Part shown: positions 33,958 to 35,677 of the stretch, piece after piece
Position numbering within the stretch: position 1 is the stretch's first letter
Layout: each line of letters begins with the position of its first letter
NCBI GenBank assembly: GCA_030040795.1
Contig: JASHTA010000315.1
Span: forward strand, 1-35,677
Source of the DNA: Gammaproteobacteria bacterium
GTDB taxonomy: Bacteria; Pseudomonadota; Gammaproteobacteria; Steroidobacterales; Steroidobacteraceae
DNA: 35,677 nucleotides
Direction of reading: 5' to 3'
Made by a program: the position numbers and the translations under genes
Notes under the pieces: generated by a model
Told to the model about the DNA's origin: nothing
Databases searched by the model: none
Seen by the model: the letters and a program-made list of their open reading frames with translations, nothing else

Positions 33958-34808
33958 CGGGAGTCCCGCTCATCGGGTGGCTCGCGCGCCCCGAGCGGCT
34001 CGCCGGAATCGAGCGACTCGCGGGAATCAGGCGAGTCGCGCACCTCGAGGGGCTCGCGGGCGAAGCGGATGAAAAGCTCCTCCAGGGACCGTGCGCCGTG
34101 CTCGTGCGGCAGCGCCCTCGGGTCGCCCTCGAGCAGGATGCGGCCACGCGAGAGGAACAGCACTCGGTCGCAGACTTCCTCCACCTCGTACATGTTGTGA
34201 GAAGTCCAGAGCACTCCACACGATCCCTCGCGCGCGAGCCGCTTGACCCGGGCGCGCGCGGCCTGCGCGGCGGAGGGATCGAGCGAGGCGGTCGGCTCAT
34301 CGAGCAGGAGCAGCTCGGGACGGTTGAGCATCGCTTTGGCGAGCGCGACGCGCGTCTGCTCTCCGGAGGAGAGCACGCCGCATTTCTTGTCGCGCAAGCG
34401 CTCGAGACCGAACTCGGCGAGCAGCGAGTCGATTCTCGCGGCGAGGCCGCGCACGCCGTAGATCAGCCCGAATACGCGCAGGTTCTGCGCCACGGTGAGA
34501 TTGCCGGGCAGGGCCGCATACACCGCGGCGAAGTTCGCGCGGGCGAGCGCTCGCGCACGTTGCCGCGCGAGATCGAAGCCTGCGACGTGGACGGTGCCCG
34601 ATGAGGGAGCGAGCACGCCGAGGATCATGTTGATGGTCGTCGTCTTGCCGGCACCGTTCGGACCGAGAAGCCCCACGATCTCGCGCCTGCGGACGATGAA
34701 CGAGACCCGATCCACGGCAAGGAGGCTCGCGTAGCGCTTGGAGAGCCCGGTCACCCGCAGCACGTCGTCCGGCGGACGCCCTTCTGCTTCTCGAAGCTGC
34801 GCACTCAT
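33954..34808 (-). CDS. ABC-2 type transporter ATP-binding protein
   Basis: A protein of 284 residues. Walker A GPNGAGKT (49-56), signature LSSGE (146-150), Walker B LLLLDE (166-171, catalytic Glu171) and the switch His in WTSHNMYEVEE are intact. The Q-loop region reads AAVYAALPGNLTVAQNL and has no Gln at the usual place; a similar NFSS..LPGRLTV version exists in a subfamily of ABC-2 ATPases, as I recall it, so this need not be a defect. The C-terminal 30 residues are a charged Asp/Ser/Glu/Arg repeat (RDSPDSRESLDSGEPLG), beyond the usual end and probably disordered. Confidence 0.9.
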   Translation of the reverse strand: MSAQLREAEGRPPDDVLRVTGLSKRYASLLAVDRVSFIVRRREIVGLLGPNGAGKTTTINMILGVLAPSSGTVHVAGFDLARQRARALARANFAAVYAALPGNLTVAQNLRVFGLIYGVRGLAARIDSLLAEFGLERLRDKKCGVLSSGEQTRVALAKAMLNRPELLLLDEPTASLDPSAAQAARARVKRLAREGSCGVLWTSHNMYEVEEVCDRVLFLSRGRILLEGDPRALPHEHGARSLEELFIRFAREPLEVRDSPDSRESLDSGEPLGAREPPDERDSR

Positions 34809-34822
34809 GAGCTGATATCATC

Positions 34823-34828
34823 ATTATA
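34823..34828 (-). promoter_or_regulatory. Perfect -10 hexamer for the ABC-2 operon
   Basis: TATAAT on the - strand, 14 nt before the ATPase ATG, within an AT-rich patch that also holds the palindrome TGATATCA (34813-34820). No convincing -35 is seen 17 bp upstream. The leader would be only about 8 nt with no ribosome-binding site. The palindrome lies at the start point and may be an operator. Confidence 0.5.
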
Positions 34829-34907
34829 GCGTGCGGCGGGACGGCTCCCGGCCGGGACTCGGCCGAGCGGGCGCTCTCGCGTCCGGCTGGAGGCGGAGCG
34901 GCATCCT

Positions 34908-35677
34908 ATGGCGAAAACTTGCGATGTTGTAGCGATCGGCTCGGGACACAACGGCCTCGTAGCGGCCGCCTATCTCGCCGTCGCCGGCAAGAGCGTGCTC
35001 GTCCTCGAGCGCAATGCCTGGTTCGGCGGGGGAGTCGTCACGCGCGAGCTGACCGTCCCCGGCTTTCGTCACGACCAGCACTCGATGGCGCACATCTTCA
35101 TCCAGGGCAACCCGCTCCTGAGGAGCGACGAGCTGCGCCTCAAGTCCCGGTACGGCCTGCGCTACATCGTCCCGGACATGCCGATGATGTCGATCTTCGA
35201 GGATGGCACGACGCTCGCGCTGTATCGCGACCGGGAGCGCACGCGGAGCGAGATCGCGAAGTTCTCGCGGCGTGATGCGGACGCTTACGACCGGCTTGCG
35301 TCCCAGGCCGCTCAATGGCTGCCCATGATCGCCTCGAGTCTTTACGCGGCGCCGGCCCCGATGGGTGCCACCACGGCGCTGATGGACCAGAGCCCGGAGG
35401 GCCGGCTCCTGTGGCGCACGACGCAAATGAGTACGCACGACCTGCTCTCGAGCCTCTTCGAGAGCGACCGCGTGCGCATGCACTTCGCGCGTGTCGCGGG
35501 CGAGAACCTGGTCTCACCGGATGAGAAGGCGACCGCGCTCGGCGTGTACGTCTTCGTCGGCTTCCTGGAGGCATACGGCTTTGGAGTGGCCGTGGGCGGC
35601 AGCGGCGCGCTGACGGAGGCGCTGGTGGCCTGCATCCGCGACCATGGCGGAGAGGTGCTGAGCGGAGTCGACGTGGC
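34908..35677 (+). CDS. FAD-dependent phytoene-desaturase-like oxidoreductase, 5' part
   Basis: The first 256 residues are visible; the gene runs off the window. The ATG follows GGAGCGG at good spacing. An N-terminal dinucleotide-binding fold is clear: DVVAIGSGHNGLVAAAYLA (GxGxxG at 11-16), ending in Glu34 of VLVLERN, then the FAD-contact GGGVVTREL. This is the CrtI/phytoene dehydrogenase and FAD amine oxidase superfamily, with the GSGHNGL variant typical of the NAD(P)/FAD-dependent carotenoid-like branch (PYROXD2-like). The substrate is unknown. It is divergent from the ABC-2 pair across 99 bp. Confidence 0.85.
   Translation, partial: MAKTCDVVAIGSGHNGLVAAAYLAVAGKSVLVLERNAWFGGGVVTRELTVPGFRHDQHSMAHIFIQGNPLLRSDELRLKSRYGLRYIVPDMPMMSIFEDGTTLALYRDRERTRSEIAKFSRRDADAYDRLASQAAQWLPMIASSLYAAPAPMGATTALMDQSPEGRLLWRTTQMSTHDLLSSLFESDRVRMHFARVAGENLVSPDEKATALGVYVFVGFLEAYGFGVAVGGSGALTEALVACIRDHGGEVLSGVDV

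Noticed and set aside
34055-34808. Loss of function of the ABC-2 ATPase because of the missing Q-loop Gln
   Set aside because: All other motifs are intact, and a subfamily with a similar LPG-LTV loop is known to me, so it is probably normal.

Overview
This is a high-GC, gene-dense window with no RNA genes, insertion sequences, phage genes or CRISPR array that I could find. Gram-negative envelope machinery (two RND pumps, a periplasmic adaptor, an outer-membrane lipoprotein channel, MacB-type exporters) and a clear BaeS/BaeR-MdtABC locus point to a proteobacterium, most likely a gammaproteobacterium of a Steroidobacter/Xanthomonas-like lineage. That placement is an inference from gene content only.

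Left end (1-6718, + strand): the 3' part of a BatA-type membrane protein, a long DUF4175 membrane protein with collagen-like low-complexity tracts, a TraB/GumN family protein and a secreted protein of unknown function. The first three are joined by 4-base stop/start overlaps. A convergent small membrane protein (6725-7432, - strand) ends against this group.

Centre (6725-18890): a MacB-type ABC export operon on the - strand (HlyD-like adaptor, ATPase, two-module FtsX/MacB permease, single-TM protein). It is divergent from a two-component pair on the + strand: a short response regulator with a Fis-type HTH but no AAA+ domain, and a PAS-type histidine kinase. A PadR/YqjI-like repressor follows, whose start codon sits inside its own probable operator, then two tandem SAM-dependent O-methyltransferases. 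A second two-module FtsX permease lies alone on the - strand (16407-18890) with no ATPase of its own. Its start region carries the same 14-bp element, at the same offset, as the HlyD operon, which suggests that the two transport units are co-expressed.

Housekeeping stretch (19005-21376): an NTF2-like protein coupled to SlyD-type FKBP, Dps, an SUI1/YciH protein and a VOC-family protein, packed with overlapping stop codons (dps/yciH) and overlapping divergent start codons (yciH/VOC).

Right part (21434-32897, - strand): a six-gene efflux operon read baeS, baeR, mdtA, mdtB, mdtC, NodT-family outer-membrane channel. The sensor and regulator are first, whereas in E. coli they are last, and the MdtC copy has an unusual insertion. 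Upstream lies a regulatory region with a 25-bp tandem repeat. The window ends with an ABC-2 type exporter pair (33154-34808, - strand) divergent from the 5' part of an FAD-dependent, phytoene-desaturase-like oxidoreductase (34908 to the edge).

Overall the window is an export and envelope-stress neighbourhood: four exporter units (MacB-like, orphan FtsX, MdtABC, ABC-2), two dedicated two-component systems and a PadR regulator. Several start codons lie only 7-8 nt after a -10-like hexamer, which suggests leaderless transcripts.
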